Of a DNA stretch of 64,000 nt, positions 1 to 44,609 are shown piece by piece (the first letter of the stretch is position 1; each line of letters starts with the position of its first letter). The position numbers were made by a program, and so were the translations under genes. Under the pieces are notes generated by a model. It was given only the letters and a program-made list of their open reading frames with translations, was not told where the DNA came from and ran no database searches. Source of the stretch: Sitta carolinensis (Eukaryota; Chordata; Aves; Passeriformes; Sittidae); NCBI GenBank assembly GCA_032173965.1, contig CM063291.1, positions 20,153,649-20,217,648 on the forward strand, read 5' to 3'.

Positions 1-2419
1 GAGTGTGGCTGATGTACGTTAAAAAACTGGTTCCTAAGAAATGCAGAACTTAGGATAAACACAGCTGGCCTAGTCTGAACTGAGACCAAATGCCTGCAGA
101 ATCTCACTGTGCTCTGGGTGCCTCAGAGATGCAGAGAACACACTGAATCTGAAGGTATTACAAGGTATCAGGCATTACTTCCCTGGGATTTACAGAAGTG
201 TTAAACATAGCTTCCTTATCTGCAGCTCCTTGACCTCAACAGAAAGCAGTATCTATGTAGTGCTGAAGCTTTAAGAATTCCCACACATGAAGTATGTTCC
301 CTCAGATAATGTAAAGGAAGGGTGTGCTCTGCCTTGGAGACTTCCCCCTGGAAAATAAGGTAAAAGGTTCAATCAGAAGTTAGAGTGGTATTTTCACCGT
401 GATGATCTGCTGTAAAAGCCACATTTGTCTGCAGTTCAAGGATGCCCACCTCTAGTGCCCGCTTTTCAGAGCATGACGCTAAAAAGCAAAACTCGGCTAT
501 ATACTGAATGTGATTTTTAAAAACACAGTTATTAAAAATATGTATCTCCAGTAATTAAAACATTCAATACTAGAATATGCCTGGTAAATTAAGATGACTT
601 TGGCCAACTAAGATTCCCCTGGTCTTGAGCAGCTGCATCCTGCCTTTGTCTCTCTTGTACATACCTTTGGTGTGTACAAACCAGCTAGGTTGTGCAGTGA
701 ATTGCCCCTAAGATGTCAGGTTTGAGCTGATGAATGGAATCAGTGATGTCTTCAGGCACTTTGATTGGTGATTAAACTGTGGAATACACTATTCACCTAT
801 TTTAAGAAATGCAGGTAGTGTTTTTCTGGTTTTTAATTCTGGAACTCCCCTTTGGAACATAAGGTATGGGTTTCATTCTTTGTCACTTCTAAAGGAGGCT
901 GCAAATGCATGGCTGCAGTGTTTGCTGGTGCTGCCTACTTGAAACACTGCTCAGGGTTGAGTTTTCTGTTCTTGCTCTGTATGCACATAAGGGCTTTTAC
1001 CTTCATCCAAAGATCTTACAGAGAAGTCTTGAGTTTTAATGGTGAAAAACTACAGAACTGTGAAAGAGCAACATCCTGCTTAGGCTGAACCTGTATTTGG
1101 GCTTACAAGTCCTATAGACATGGCAGCAGGGGTGTGATTCAATCTACCTTTGCTGCTCTTGGAAACCTTTATTCAAAGTGAGGTTATTCTGTGTCTAGGG
1201 AGAGTTTGTCCCAGTTTCAAAAGCAGTTGTAGCCTCTCAGGATCTTTTGTTCTCTTCTTTGCAGCTAGGAGCAAACAGAGGCAGTGGCCTTCCTCATGTA
1301 CCCTTTGCTCTGAGAACTTTGTAGTGTGATTGCTGTGACTTCCTCATGATCATATCCTATTGCAGAACTAAAGGTGAGAAATTAAATATCTTTATTTTCC
1401 TTTGAGAGGGTTCTGAATGCTTCCACTGCCCTTTGAAACATTTAGTTTTGCTCCCATTTCCTGTTCTCCACCCTGTGTTAGTATCAGATGCAGCCACTCT
1501 CCTTTTGGAGTTGGACGAGCTGGGTGGAACTTGTGGGCTGTGAGCACCATTCCCAGGGTGGGTGATCAGGGGCACAGTTCAGTCCTCTTGCCTTGGGATG
1601 AGCCAAGTTTCTTTTTACAGGCAGTAAAAACTGCTGCCTTTAGGTACTTGCCTAGAATAAAATCACTCTTAAATTTACCTATGTTCGCATCTTACTGCAA
1701 AGGAAAACATTGTGCTTATTTATGTATGATAATTTGCCATTAACACTGTGTTACCTTAATCACATAAAGGATTGGAAGAGCACGCAACCTGGCACTTGTA
1801 ATTTATTTTGAAGGTGTGAACAATCCTGCATCATTTCTCATTAGCAAATGATGGATATTAACTTGCCCCAAAGAAACGTAAGGAGACCTAAGAGTGTTTA
1901 TTGCAATTACCGTGTGCTAAATAAAGCCAGAGAAAATCTAGTTTTACAGGTTTTGGGGATGTCTGTATGATAGGAGAGTGAACAGATGAAGGATGTCATT
2001 GTTGGAAGCCAACACTTAGGCTACAGCAGCTTGGGAAGCAGGATGGCAGAGGTGTGTTACAGTTGTGCATGTGAATGCAGCTTGAGCTGCACAGTGAGGT
2101 CTGGGAACCTGTGCTGTTCTTTGTCACTGTGGTCTCTTGAAACAACGGGCAATTTCACTGGGTAACGGTGAGTAACCAATATAGGCATGTGTTTTGGCTT
2201 GTCTAGCATACAGAAACAAGGCTTATACAACTTAAGTGCCTCTCCATTGGATTTGCCTCCTCAGTCTTACTTTCTTGGTATTGCTTTCACATATCCTGTA
2301 TCTACTAAAGCAAGGAAACGGGATTCTCTATCTGAGATATTCCCTAGTCAGCCTCGGTGAGCTGTGTTGGTTTGGAAGCCTTTGGACTGGTAGCTTGAGG
2401 TATCTGCATCCCATCAGCG
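1..2419. other. Sequence upstream of the DAPK2 CpG island, no gene recognised
   Basis: No coding exon can be supported here; the open frames are short and of low complexity. AATAAA signals on the + strand at about 1656 and 1920 could belong to the 3' end of an upstream same-strand gene. In mammals CIAO2A (FAM96A) ends just upstream of DAPK2 on the same strand. I looked for the CIAO2A C-terminal coding sequence and did not see it, so a 3'UTR here is only a synteny-based possibility. Confidence 0.4.
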
Positions 2420-3180
2420 GATGTGCAGGGCTGGCACAGTCGGCGTGGTACCGGGTTCCCCGGAGGCTGCATCGGCCCCACACTCCCATCCAGACAGCAT
2501 TGCTGTGGCCGGAGCCATAGTCCCCTCGTCCCTGCGACCAGCCCGGCACCGCCGCCCTCTCTCCATGGGGCTGCCCTGGGCGGAGCGCGGAGCCGGGCCC
2601 CTCCCTCAGCCCTCCCTCGGGCCCGGGGAGGCCGGGCCCCGCGGCTCCTCCGCCCGGCGCGGGCCCGCCGCCTCTCAGCCTCCGCCCGGCCGGGCCTGAC
2701 CTGCTCGCTCCGGGAGCCCGGCGGACGCGGTAAGTGGGTGCTGCCCCCTCAGCCGGCGGCGCCTCTGCAGGTTCCCCCTCCGTGTTCCTCTGGGTCCGTC
2801 CCTTACGCTGAGCTGCCCTCACGGCGCTCCCGCTCCGTCTCCCGCCTGTGCCGCGGTTCAGGCGTTGAGGTGTCGCGGCTGTGCAGCCGCTCTGGCCGGA
2901 CAGCTCCGGGGCTGGCGGCGGGTCCCTCCCGCGGGGGAGCGGGCTGCAGACCCTCGGTCTCTTCACGGTGTCTGCGCTGGTTCTGTGTGTGCCCGCAGTC
3001 GCCAGCCGGGGCGAAAGGCAGCTCCCCGCAGCATCCCCGCCACGAGCAGCTGTCCTTTATCCCGAGCAGGTCCCACAGGGGCCGTGCAATGCAGCGGTTC
3101 CACAAGTGCCCCTGTTGGTGTTACACGCCGCTCGGTCTGGCGCCGTTCCTGTCCGACGCCATCGGGGACGGTTGGTCCGG
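2420..3180 (+). promoter_or_regulatory. DAPK2: CpG-island promoter, probable DAPK2 transcription start region
   Basis: An abrupt GC- and CpG-rich block stands in AT-rich flanks. It contains an Sp1-type GC box GGGCGG at 2578-2583 and many CG dinucleotides, with no clear TATA box, as expected of a CpG-island promoter. It lies about 6.3-7.1 kb upstream of the first DAPK2 coding exon on the same strand and carries a strong splice donor at 2730. Assignment to DAPK2 is inferred from position, strand and the donor. Such islands are often bidirectional, so an upstream antisense transcript is possible. Confidence 0.65.
2560..2729 (+). other. DAPK2: Probable non-coding first exon of DAPK2 (5'UTR), 5' end uncertain
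   Basis: The sequence reads GGACGCG then GTAAGT, a near-ideal 5' splice donor with the exon ending at 2729, inside the CpG island. Spliced to the exon that carries the start codon it would supply the 5'UTR, matching the human gene, which also has an upstream non-coding exon. The transcription start is not visible in sequence; 2560 is only a placeholder near the GC box. Long open frames through this block on both strands are by-products of high GC content. Confidence 0.5.
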
Positions 3181-6100
3181 GGTTCAGGCTCAGCTTGCTG
3201 ACAGCATTCAGCGAATGCTGTGTAGCTTCCATCGTTTGTCCGCAAGTTTCTTTCTGTCTTTTCCCTCAAACAGCTTCACTTTGCTTTACGCCTGTTCCTC
3301 TGGCCACTGAGCCGAGGGTCCTGGAGCAACACAGCACGGTGGAAGGGTCTGGTTTGGCCTGCCCTGCATCCTTTCGGAGAACAGTCAAGAAGGAAGACGT
3401 GAGTTAGAGAGTGAAAATGTGTGGCAATTGCTCCTGCTTTGGCTGATCAGTCAGCAGCTGCAAAAGGACCAGCATCGCAGTGCTTACCTGCTTAATGCGT
3501 GAGGGAAAAGCTCAATTCTGACCCTTTTCAGGAACATCAGCTGGTTTCAGAATTTCCTGTGCCTTTCAATTGCTTGTGCAAAAAACACGGATTGCAGAGG
3601 TGAGATCTCCCTTGACTTTGGACAGTAATGTGAATTTTGTGCAGCAGTAATCCCTGAAGGCGCCTCAGGGACGGGAGCAGGACTCTGCCCATGCCATGCC
3701 AGCATGCCTGACATTGTGGGCTTCCCCTGCACCTCGAGTGTCCAGGCTGTGTTCCCACCCGGCTCATTGCTCAGGCATGCCAGGCTTTGGAATCCCTGGC
3801 CTTGGCTGGAGCTAGGGAGCTGGAATTAGCTGCAGAGCCAATGTGGCTGATACATGTGCTTGAAGCAGAGGCTTGGAAATACAGTCTTGGGTCATTTGTC
3901 ACACATGTAAATACTGCAGGGTAAATTTAGGAGGTCAGAAAAGGAGCCCTTGAGAATTAGTAGCAGGAGCAGTGATTCTATAATGGGGCTGAATTGCTCA
4001 GATGCTGGGCGTGTTTTGTGTTTTTTATAGACACACAGGTAGTAATAGTTGCTTCAATTTCCTGGCAGAAAAAATTTTAGGCTACTTTTGTTTTCAGACA
4101 GGAAAATGTTTCAGTGAAAATAAGGGTTTGCTGAAATTAATAGAAGTTTTAACTGTGCTATGCTTATTTGAAAGCAGAGGGTAAAAACCACTTGGGTTGT
4201 TTGGGGATTTTTATTGCTGTTGGAATTGCGTAGTCTTTTGTGGGATAAAAGAAAAGAGAAAGAAAGGTTAAAAAAGGAATGAAAGTGAAAGAAGAAAATA
4301 CTTGAATGCTTATAAAATTTTGTTTAGCTTTAGCATAAAAACACCAAAATTAGAAGGCAATATAACTTTAAAATGTTTAATGGGTTTGGGGGTTTTGAGG
4401 GTTTTTTCCAGATCATTAATTTACAACAGTCCAGTTTTGATTCTAAATTGGTTTTGGTAGTTTTTCATTATTATGAAACAGTTCATACAGGAAGATTTTA
4501 CTTTGGTCTCTTCTACTGGGTATGGGATTTTGGTTTAGTGTAACTCATGTTTTGTAATATAAAAGCATGCCACAGGGAATGCTTCTGAGTTTGGCAAAAG
4601 GTTTAATGATTCGGCTCATGTCAGGTGTACTTGAGAAAGTCCGATAATTCAGCTGTTACTCAGTCACTTGAAACAGGTTTCCTTAGGACAGAAAAAACCC
4701 TAAGGAAAAAATAAAACCCAAGGCTGTTGGCAAGAGAACTGCTCTAGCCGTTTTGTTCTCACCTCTGATTTCTGTATTCTGCTCTCGTTCACTGGTGGGT
4801 GGACATTTATCATGGGTTTGACATGTATAATCCAGTCACTGATTGTCACAGAATTTGGTAAGGACAGGCTGTGCAGGGAAAACTTCATTAGAGGAGAGGA
4901 ATAGAACTTACTTTCTTCTGCTTCTCTTTAGAGGGATTCTGTCACTCTCTACAGAAGATTGGGTTTCTGTAGATTGATGACCTTTACACATAGCACAAGC
5001 TGCTCTAAAAAGGCCCTTCTGTACTGCAAAAAGAGTGTCTTTATCCAGGGATTTTACTTATGTAAAGTATGTGTGTATAAATATATGCCTTAGATCACAG
5101 TGGGAAACTGTGATTTCTTAGGGTCCTATTTTACAGTAGGGCAGAGTTTAGGAAAAATATGAAGAGATGAGGCAGGACATGTTTTTAGTGCCTGAAACTG
5201 CCATCTCAGAGCCTGAATCCTATTTCTGGGTTTGCTGCTGCTTTGTTCCATGTCTGTAGTAAAATAATTCACGCAGGATAAGCAATACTTAACTGCCTTG
5301 TGGTGTTTGGCCTGTGTTAAGAAGAGTTGGTTACAGCAATAAAAGGTGAAGTATTATGTTCTTATACCAAATATATACTATACTATACTATGGTTTATCA
5401 TTATGGAAACATAGCAATGTAAATGCTGAGTAGAAGCTGGCCTTCATATGAAAACGTTCACTGTGAGGAATCCTGGTGGAAAGGGAGGAGGGGAGGGGGT
5501 CCCAGTGTGAGATGGTTGAGGAATAAACATGGCATGTTCTGTGAAAGGACACAGAAGCTCATCTCTGCTGAGCTTGCCTTGGAGCAATTAAACTCTGCTC
5601 TTATTCAAAACTCACTGAAGCAGATACCTTCATTGCACTGGGTTTAATGAATTCTGGTACAGATTCTAAGTGATGGGAATGGCCTTTATTCACTGGATTG
5701 TGGTATTGTTTGGGCACATGCCCCTGAAGTGTTAGCTTAAGATGTATATCAGGGAAAAAAGTTGGTTGATGCTCTTTTCTCAGATCCTGAAACACTTTTT
5801 TGTCTGTATCCAAGATGAACATCTGTCCATCTCTAATTCTGCTTGCCTTCACTGGTCACCATAAGAAAAATCACCACCTGACTAGAAAAAAACCCCCAAA
5901 ACTTCCTGCTTTGATGTACTTGTACTCTGTACTTGTAAATGGTGTCCAACAAAAACCTTGTAATATAAGAAATTGTTGAAAGTGAAATCGCCTTAATTTC
6001 CTAAGGTGAGACTATATTGTCTGAGAAGGGTAACATTCATGCTTGTGACTGGCATTTCCATTTCAGATGAATTTTAAACATGTGAACGTTATCTTTTGTT

Positions 6101-9100
6101 GGCTTACCCCTTTGTGCTGTGCTAATGACAGTTGCTTTGGGTCATCAAATGTATGATCTATTTTGGGCATTTGCTAAGTGTGACTGTTGGATGAAAGCCA
6201 GGGAGAGATATCTGTGGAAGGCAGGATAGGATAACATGAAGTGATAGACATGGGAAACATCAGAGGTGCCCCTGGGAGGGTGAACACTGCGCAACAGTTT
6301 TGTCTTCAGCCTTAAAAAGCAAGGCTCTGGGCTTGAATGGGTCCTTTGCGGTAGATTTAACTTACTGCTCTGACCTCTGCAGAACTGGGTTTAAGTTAAG
6401 AGATCAGCAGAGAGGATGAGAATTTCCAGGTTATTTTTGCATGGATTCTATGCATCTGCAGAATCGGCTGTGTTTTTTGGACGATGCTGGGAAATGAGTG
6501 AACTTGTCAATCAAATATTAAGTGACTGTGTTCACAGAGGCATTTCAGGTAGGTTCCCTACTCTGAAAGCAATCTTTTTAACTTGCTCTTTTGAATGACA
6601 ATGAACTCATTCTTAAAACAGTGACTTTTTAGGTGTGTTTGCATTAACGTTGTTCATAACTATGTACTCTGGATTCTGATGGAGTAGTCAGTTTGAGGGA
6701 TTTATGATCTTTAGACAAGTCTCAGCAGCATCTCTTGTTACCTGGGCATTTTCCTGTACTTGACTTTTGCATGTGTTCAGAATGTAGTTTTTCAGTTCAA
6801 TTTGAGTGGAAGGTTTAGGCTTTTCATCAAGGCTTGGCTTTATCCTTTGCTTGATTTTTTTGAAGTCTGTGAAGACTGAAGGCAACCAACACTTCAGAAA
6901 ATTCTGCTTTGAATAATAGCAAGCAATATTATATATGCTGAGTAAGGAGCAAATAGCTCAGAGATGTTCTCATTCTTGTAAGTATGACTTATTTATTGAC
7001 TAATTTCAAACTCTGGGCTTGGTCAGTGATCTTTTGGTGAGATTATGAAAGGTAACTTGAAGAATACTTAAAGTATTCTTCACTTTGTATAAATTGCTTT
7101 TTAATTTGCTTACAAAGTGAAATTTGAGTTGCTTATTTTCATTGAGAAGTAAAATAGATATTTTCATCCCAGGCATCAACGTGGTCTTGGGAAGGAAATT
7201 ATTGAGCAACAGAGTTAACAGAACAGTTCACCTGGCTTGACCTTAAAAAACTATGAAAATACCGACAAATCCAGGATAGCAAGTGGAAAAATAGTAACAC
7301 ACATTGCAGTGCATCATGCTCACCAATGCAAGTCCTGATTTCTACAATGTATTTTAATAGTGTGGTGATTACCCCAGGCTTCACTTTCACAGGCTGTGTG
7401 GTTTCTCTCATTTGCCGTGGTGGGTAGCCCAGCAATAGAGATCATCGCTAAAGCACACAGGAGGGCAAGGGAGGCACGTTTATCTCCATGACAGAGCTTT
7501 GCAACTGGGATTTAAGCAGGTTTGTTAATAGAAATGCAGCAGCCTCAGAGTCTTGAACCATTCCATGTGCAGTGCAGACCTCCATCAATGCTGCTCTCAG
7601 GGGCATGTGAGGGATGTCTTGCACCTCCCTCTCCTCTGCTGAGGCATCTGCAAGTGTGTCTTGAAGTGGTGGTGTCTGACATGTGGCAGAAGTGGTTGTG
7701 CTTGGGCCATGTGCCCAGTGCATGTCAGCCATGTCACACCACAGCATGCCTGTTATCCCAGAGGTGTGCAAATACACACACCGTCAGATAGCCAGGTTGC
7801 TGTTCTGATGTATAACTGAAACATTATCTGACAGTGTTGAAGCTGTGGCTGTAAGTGTTGATGTAGTAGCCCTTCTGCTTGACATAAAGCAATCAAAAAA
7901 ATTTTGCTCCTAGTGTGTAGATTTTGGTAACATCAACTAAAAATGTATTTATGTAGAAGCACTAGGAGACTTTCTGTTCCTTCAACGTAATAGAAGGAGC
8001 ATATTTCAAAAAGAATTGGTACTCAACATGCCACCCATGTATTAGAAGCCAGTGGTTTGTAAAAACGGCTGGGGCAAACAAAGCAACTAGTCTTTTTTCT
8101 GAGGTGAGTGAATGACAACAGCTTGGGTATATATTGAGGAATTGTTGGATTTTTACAATGTATTTTCTGCTTATAATACCTGCTTTTGTTTGAGAAAAAT
8201 CTTCAGTTTCTGTGTCTTTCAGTTTGACAGGAATACTGCAATTGCTCTTTGATACTTAGTCCTGTTTTATAGGTCTGCTGAATCTTCTTGCAATGCTGAA
8301 TTGAACTTACTTCCAAAGGATCAAAATAGAGCTTTGTTTGCTTGTGAAATAAGTTTCAAAATGTGCACCAGTTAGATGCCAGTGATTGCAATTTAAAAAT
8401 ATGCAGGAGCTGTATAGAGATAAGGAACTTGGAAGTCCCCAGTGCATCTGAAGGAAGCAGCATTTGGGATTCATAAAGCAAAGCTGTTGAATGTAGAGAT
8501 GTGTGAGAATAACTATATGTCTCAGTGTAGTTAGGTTTTATTGTGGTGCTAGAAGCCTTACAACTATATTACATGTTCTGATCTAAACAGTGGATATTTG
8601 GGCCGTTTGGCATAGTGCCAATGTTCATCTCCACAGGTAACAACAAATAGGTCATGACCTGACTGGCCAATTGTTCTGTTCAAATCTATTCTGTTACCAT
8701 AACATACACTGCTGTGGAGGTGTATCCTAAGGAATAACGTGAGTTCTCAACTTCTCCTCATCTGGAAGCAGCCCAGCATAATGCACAGATGCTCCAGTGC
8801 ACCAGTGTGAGGCTTAAATTTTCAGACCTCGCAGAGATTATCAGCTTAAAAGATTGTGTTCAGGAAGCAAACTGCACAGTTACAGAGTAACACCTGCAGC
8901 AGATGCTGCTGGTGTTCTTCTCATTTGAAAGATCTACTGTGCATGATGGAAGATGTGCTGAAAGCTCTGGAGAGGGAATCACAGCACTTTTTTCTAGCGG
9001 CAGTTCAAGTCTCTGTGCTGTCCTGTCTGTGTGCTTCAGGAGGGCTGCCTGACCTGAGAAAAAGGAGGCTCTGCCTCCTCGTCTCCCTGGCTCAGGATCT

Positions 9101-9489
9101 GTCTGAGGGAGTCTGTAATACTAATTCTTTTGCTGGCTCTCTTTAGCGTGGTGCGGAGGCTTTATTGTCTAGAACTTTGTCAAATTATTAATTGATTTTC
9201 CTTTCATCACGTTTGTGTTTCTTGGTGTGTTCTGTGCTTCCAGTTAGGTGTGTTCTTGGGTACGTCAGTGGTGGCCAAGAATCTCCTTCACTTAAAGGTG
9301 CTCATCTCTTTCCAGATTTGATCCCTCACTATTTGGCTGAGACTGCCATTAGTTATTTTGATTGATCAGTGATAACTTTGGCCATGAATGAGCTGAAATG
9401 CATCCAAAGTGCCTATACTACAAACGTGTGTTACTGAGACTTAGCCTCTTGCAAGATGTAATGAATGTCATTCTTCATGAATATTCCAG
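2730..9489 (+). other. DAPK2: DAPK2 intron 1 (5'UTR intron), inferred
   Basis: About 6.8 kb between the CpG-island donor (2730) and the acceptor before the first coding exon (AG at 9488-9489). The remaining half of the CpG island lies at its start. I see short tandem ACTAT units near 5375-5392 and purine-rich runs near 4235-4310, but no convincing coding exon. Alternative first exons could be present and would need transcript data. Confidence 0.45.
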
Positions 9490-9524
9490 TTACGTCATCC
9501 TTGAGCATCAATGAAAGACCAAGC

Positions 9525-41328
<31,804 letters not shown>

Positions 41329-42690
41329 TGGGATGAGAATTCCATAGCAGGAGACAGGAAACTTTCATCCTTGCTGAAGCAAGCAGCCCTGGCAGCAGAC
41401 TGGGACTTTTTGTCTGAGTCCTTGGTATGGTGCCTCTTGCTTCTCAAACTACACCAACAACTGGATAATGGTCTTAAATGCCTACTGAGCATTTTAGAAA
41501 ATTAGGAATCAAGATTCCCAGGGAAAATCTACAGTACAAGCACCAGTTGGAGTGCTTTTATATGTTGAGGGTTTCAGTGATACTTCAGTCTATTTCTGAT
41601 GTTGACTACACTCAGGGTGTAGAGTTTCTACTGATAATCTTTTACTGCAGAATAATTCACTTTCCACACAGTGGTTGAGACTGTGTGCATTATTATTTTA
41701 GTCAGGGAAATTGCTAGTGAGTCTTAAGGCTTATTTTTAAATGCAATTTTTATATTTGCTAATAGCATAAATATTGGATGGCAGGTTTCTGACAGGTTTG
41801 GTTAGCTGTGTGCAGTACTCTGCTATTGCTGTCACTGAATACAAAATCACAATGCCATTACATATCATAATCTTGATTTTGTGAACCTGGCAGTAAATAG
41901 TTCTGAAATGCAACAAGAACTGTGCTCTGGCCATTGTTTCTGGCTGAGGATTAGCACAGCTCCCATTGTCAATGTAAGTACAATTGACTGTGGCAATGAG
42001 GTAGGCCAAGGCAATTTTTGGAAGAAAAAGAGAAAAAAATTCTGTAGTGATGTACATGCACCCAAATACAACATTTTCGTGAAATGATGACAGGATGCCT
42101 CACTAAAAAAAAAACAAAACAAAAAAGAAAAAGGCATTTAGAAACCTAAGGCATGTGAAGAAATAGTCTTTATTAGGCTTTGTTATTGTTGTCAATATTA
42201 TTTATTGTCAGCAAATTGGAGACTCGTTAACCTATTATAGTGTAGGTTATGTAGTTATAGGTGCTGTTTACATGTAACCCACACTGCAGACATCTGTATT
42301 TTATTCAGGGAGTTGTATCCAAAATTGAGGAAATAAGCACTTTGATATTGATGTAACATCTTTGCACAGGGAAGTTGCATCATTTTAACTATATTATTTT
42401 CTAAGCCAGTATTGTTCAATTGGTATCAAAAAATGTGCATAGACTAGGGTATTTTTTCATTGAATATATGTGCTATTAGAAGTTCCTATTTATTTTGCTG
42501 TTTAATGAATTAAAAATCAGAAAACAAGTCTATTAGAAACAACTATAGACAGATGAGGAAACATTTTGTTTGGCTTTACACTTGTCACCTCTAGGCTGAG
42601 GTTTCAGAGCAGAAGGTGTTGGAAACTAGTGTCAGCTTAATTTTGATGGCTTCCACTTTCTAAGAAATAAAAATATGCTACTTTTATTTG
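41329..42690 (+). other. DAPK2: 3'UTR of the short DAPK2 isoform with polyadenylation signal
   Basis: The first clear AATAAA after the stop codon is at 42666-42671, followed by T/G-rich sequence, giving a 3'UTR of about 1.35 kb. An ATTAAA near 42508 is an alternative. AT-rich with several ATTTA-like elements. The cleavage site is inferred. Confidence 0.65.
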
Positions 42691-43194
42691 TAGCTTTGTA
42701 TCCTTGCTTAGTTAGAGACTAAAGTGCAGTTGATAAGAAATTACTTCTGTGAAAGAAATGTATGACAAGCTTTGGAGGAGAGAGGCAGAATGTAGGATTT
42801 GATGGAAGAAACATAAAATGAAGGAAGCGGTAGGAGGAAAAAGGTAGTGGAGAGGAATGAGTATGAGAGGGACATGGAGGTGATTCTGGACTGGGAAAGT
42901 TGGAGGAAAGAAAAGAGAATGTATTGTGGAAGCTGGAGAGTGAATGTTTCTGCAAATATGGCACTGCATTTTTATACTACTTATTAATTTCTTTTTATTT
43001 CTTGTCTTGTGCTGCCATAGCCTGTGATATGGGCTGGTCAAGGGATAAGGTGCAGGGCATGGGCTTCTCTTCATATTCAATTAAAAGGTGTATTTCTGAA
43101 CTTCCTGTGTAATTCTTGAGACAGAATCCTCAAAAAGTGTTGCAGTAATGTGTGTATTAAGAGGGAGCAGTAACAGGGAAACCTGAGGTTTCAG
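42691..43194. other. Intergenic, purine-rich stretch
   Basis: About 42765-42925 the + strand is strongly purine-rich (many GGAG, GAAAG, GGAAAAAGG runs). No gene recognised. Confidence 0.6.
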
Positions 43195-43767
43195 TGTATC
43201 CTAATTTCCACTGGAATAGAGTTAATTTTCTCCTTAGTAGCTGGTACAGTGCTGTGTTTTAGATTCAGTATGAGAATAATATTGTTGATAATATGCTGAT
43301 GTTTTAGTTGCTGCTAAGTAATGGTTACCATAGTCAGGACTTCTCACTTTCCCTTGCTCTGCAGGTGAGGAGGTGCACAAAAAGCTGGGAGGGACCATAG
43401 CCAGGGACAGCTCACCCAAAGTGTCAAAGGGATATTCCAGCCCATGGAATGTCATGCTCAGTTTGTAAACTGAGGTGAGTTGGCTGGGAGCCACAGGTCA
43501 CTGCTCAGGGATGGGCTGGGCATCAGTCAGTGGGTGGTGAGCAATTGTGTTGTGCATCACTTATCATTCTTGGGTTTTATTCCTCTCTTTTCCTTTCCAT
43601 TATAATTTATTATTGTTATGTTTTGCTTTAGTTCAATTACAAAACTGTTCCTATCTCAAAGTAACCCTTGAGGTTTGCTTTCCAATTCTCCTCCCCACCA
43701 AATACATGGGGAAGGTGAGCAAGGGGCTGTGTGGAGCCTAGTTGCCGACTGGGGTTAAACCATGGCA
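43195..43767 (+). mobile_element. Solo LTR of an endogenous retrovirus-like element, songbird type
   Basis: Begins TGTATCC and ends GGGGTTAAACCATGGCA, so it has TG...CA ends. Internal blocks (ACTGGAATAGAGTTAATTTT; TAGTAGCTGGTACAGTGCTG; GTCAGTGGGTGGTGAGCAAT; GTTGCCGACTGGGGTTAAAC) match an LTR family that I know as very common in songbird genomes. TATA-like and polyadenylation regions are degraded relative to that family, pointing to an old copy. No gag, pol or env sequence flanks it, so it is a solo LTR. A clean target-site duplication is not visible. Family name needs RepeatMasker. Confidence 0.8.
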
Positions 43768-43982
43768 GTGTCTGGAGGGAATCTTTCATGAACAGGACAT
43801 TAAAAATACATATTTGGATAAAAAGCCACCCAGCTTACCTACCAAATTTTGCTTCCTGCTTTCCCAAGGATATGGAAAACCAAACAGACTCCAAACCAGT
43901 GGCATTTTTTGCATTTGTGGACTTTAAAAACACCTTTTGTTTCCAAATTTGAGATTGTGGGATGTGTATGTAAATTACACTT

Positions 43983-44609
43983 TGTCCTAGTTTAGGGCAA
44001 ATCTGGGAGAAAACCTCCAAAGGAAGATCCCTTCGGAGAGCAAACCCACACGGCCCCTGCCCCCAGCCGGTTCGGGAATGATTCCTCGGAGAGAAGTGGA
44101 AAGAACCTGTTTATTTAACAGGCACAGCACCCCCCAGTACACAAAATGAACAATACCAGATGACAACACTCTTTCACAGCTCTGAAAAAAGATGACAAAT
44201 GCAGCAAGTCTCTCTTGGGGGTGGTCGCTCTGTTGTCACTCCCTCCGGCGCTGGGGATGGCTGCTGCCGGCCACAAGGTGTTTTCAGGTGCCAGTCCGGA
44301 GCAGGTTCCAGTAGTTACAAGAAAGAAAAAAAAAAAAGAAAAAAAACAAAGCAAGAGCAAAGCAAAGCAGGAGCAGGAGCAAAAGCAGCAGCCAGAGCTA
44401 GAGTCAAGGAAAAAAGAGAGCAGCAAAAAACAACAGCCACACTATGTACTGCCCCGTCTCTGTGTCCCGCCAGTCGTGTGGGGGGGAAGCAGGCTGATAA
44501 CAGAACCAAAACAAAACATTTGTCCTTCAGAGCCAGTCTCACAGGCACAGAACATAACATCCAACATAGCAGAACACACAGACGGGGATACAAACATCAC
44601 CCTAGGACA
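43983..44609 (-). mobile_element. Second solo LTR, minus strand, with matching inverted ends
   Basis: Bounded by TGTCCTAG at 43983 and CTAGGACA ending at 44609, a perfect 8-bp inverted terminal repeat with TG...CA. Read on the minus strand it has an AATAAA (44110-44115 as TTTATT on +) about 130 nt before its 3' end, the layout expected of R-U5. The interior contains A-rich and GC-rich blocks that open two long frames on the + strand; these have no retroviral protein content. No internal viral genes flank it. The 5-bp flanks (CACTT and TATTT) do not match, so no target-site duplication is visible. Confidence 0.75.

Noticed and set aside
1..2300. CIAO2A (FAM96A) final exon expected from mammalian synteny
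   Set aside because: I searched the frames for its conserved C-terminal sequence and did not find it; at most its 3'UTR could be here.
2423..3310. Long open frames (up to 295 codons on +, 212 on -) across the CpG island
   Set aside because: They overlap in several phases and both strands, are rich in Arg/Pro/Gly/Ala as any GC-rich block would be, and show no known domain. They are best explained by scarcity of stop codons in a CpG island.
9054..9080. Small perfect hairpin AGGAGGC-TCT-GCCTCCT as a possible RNA structure
   Set aside because: The stem is only 7 bp with no flanking pairing, too small for a microRNA precursor or a known structured RNA.
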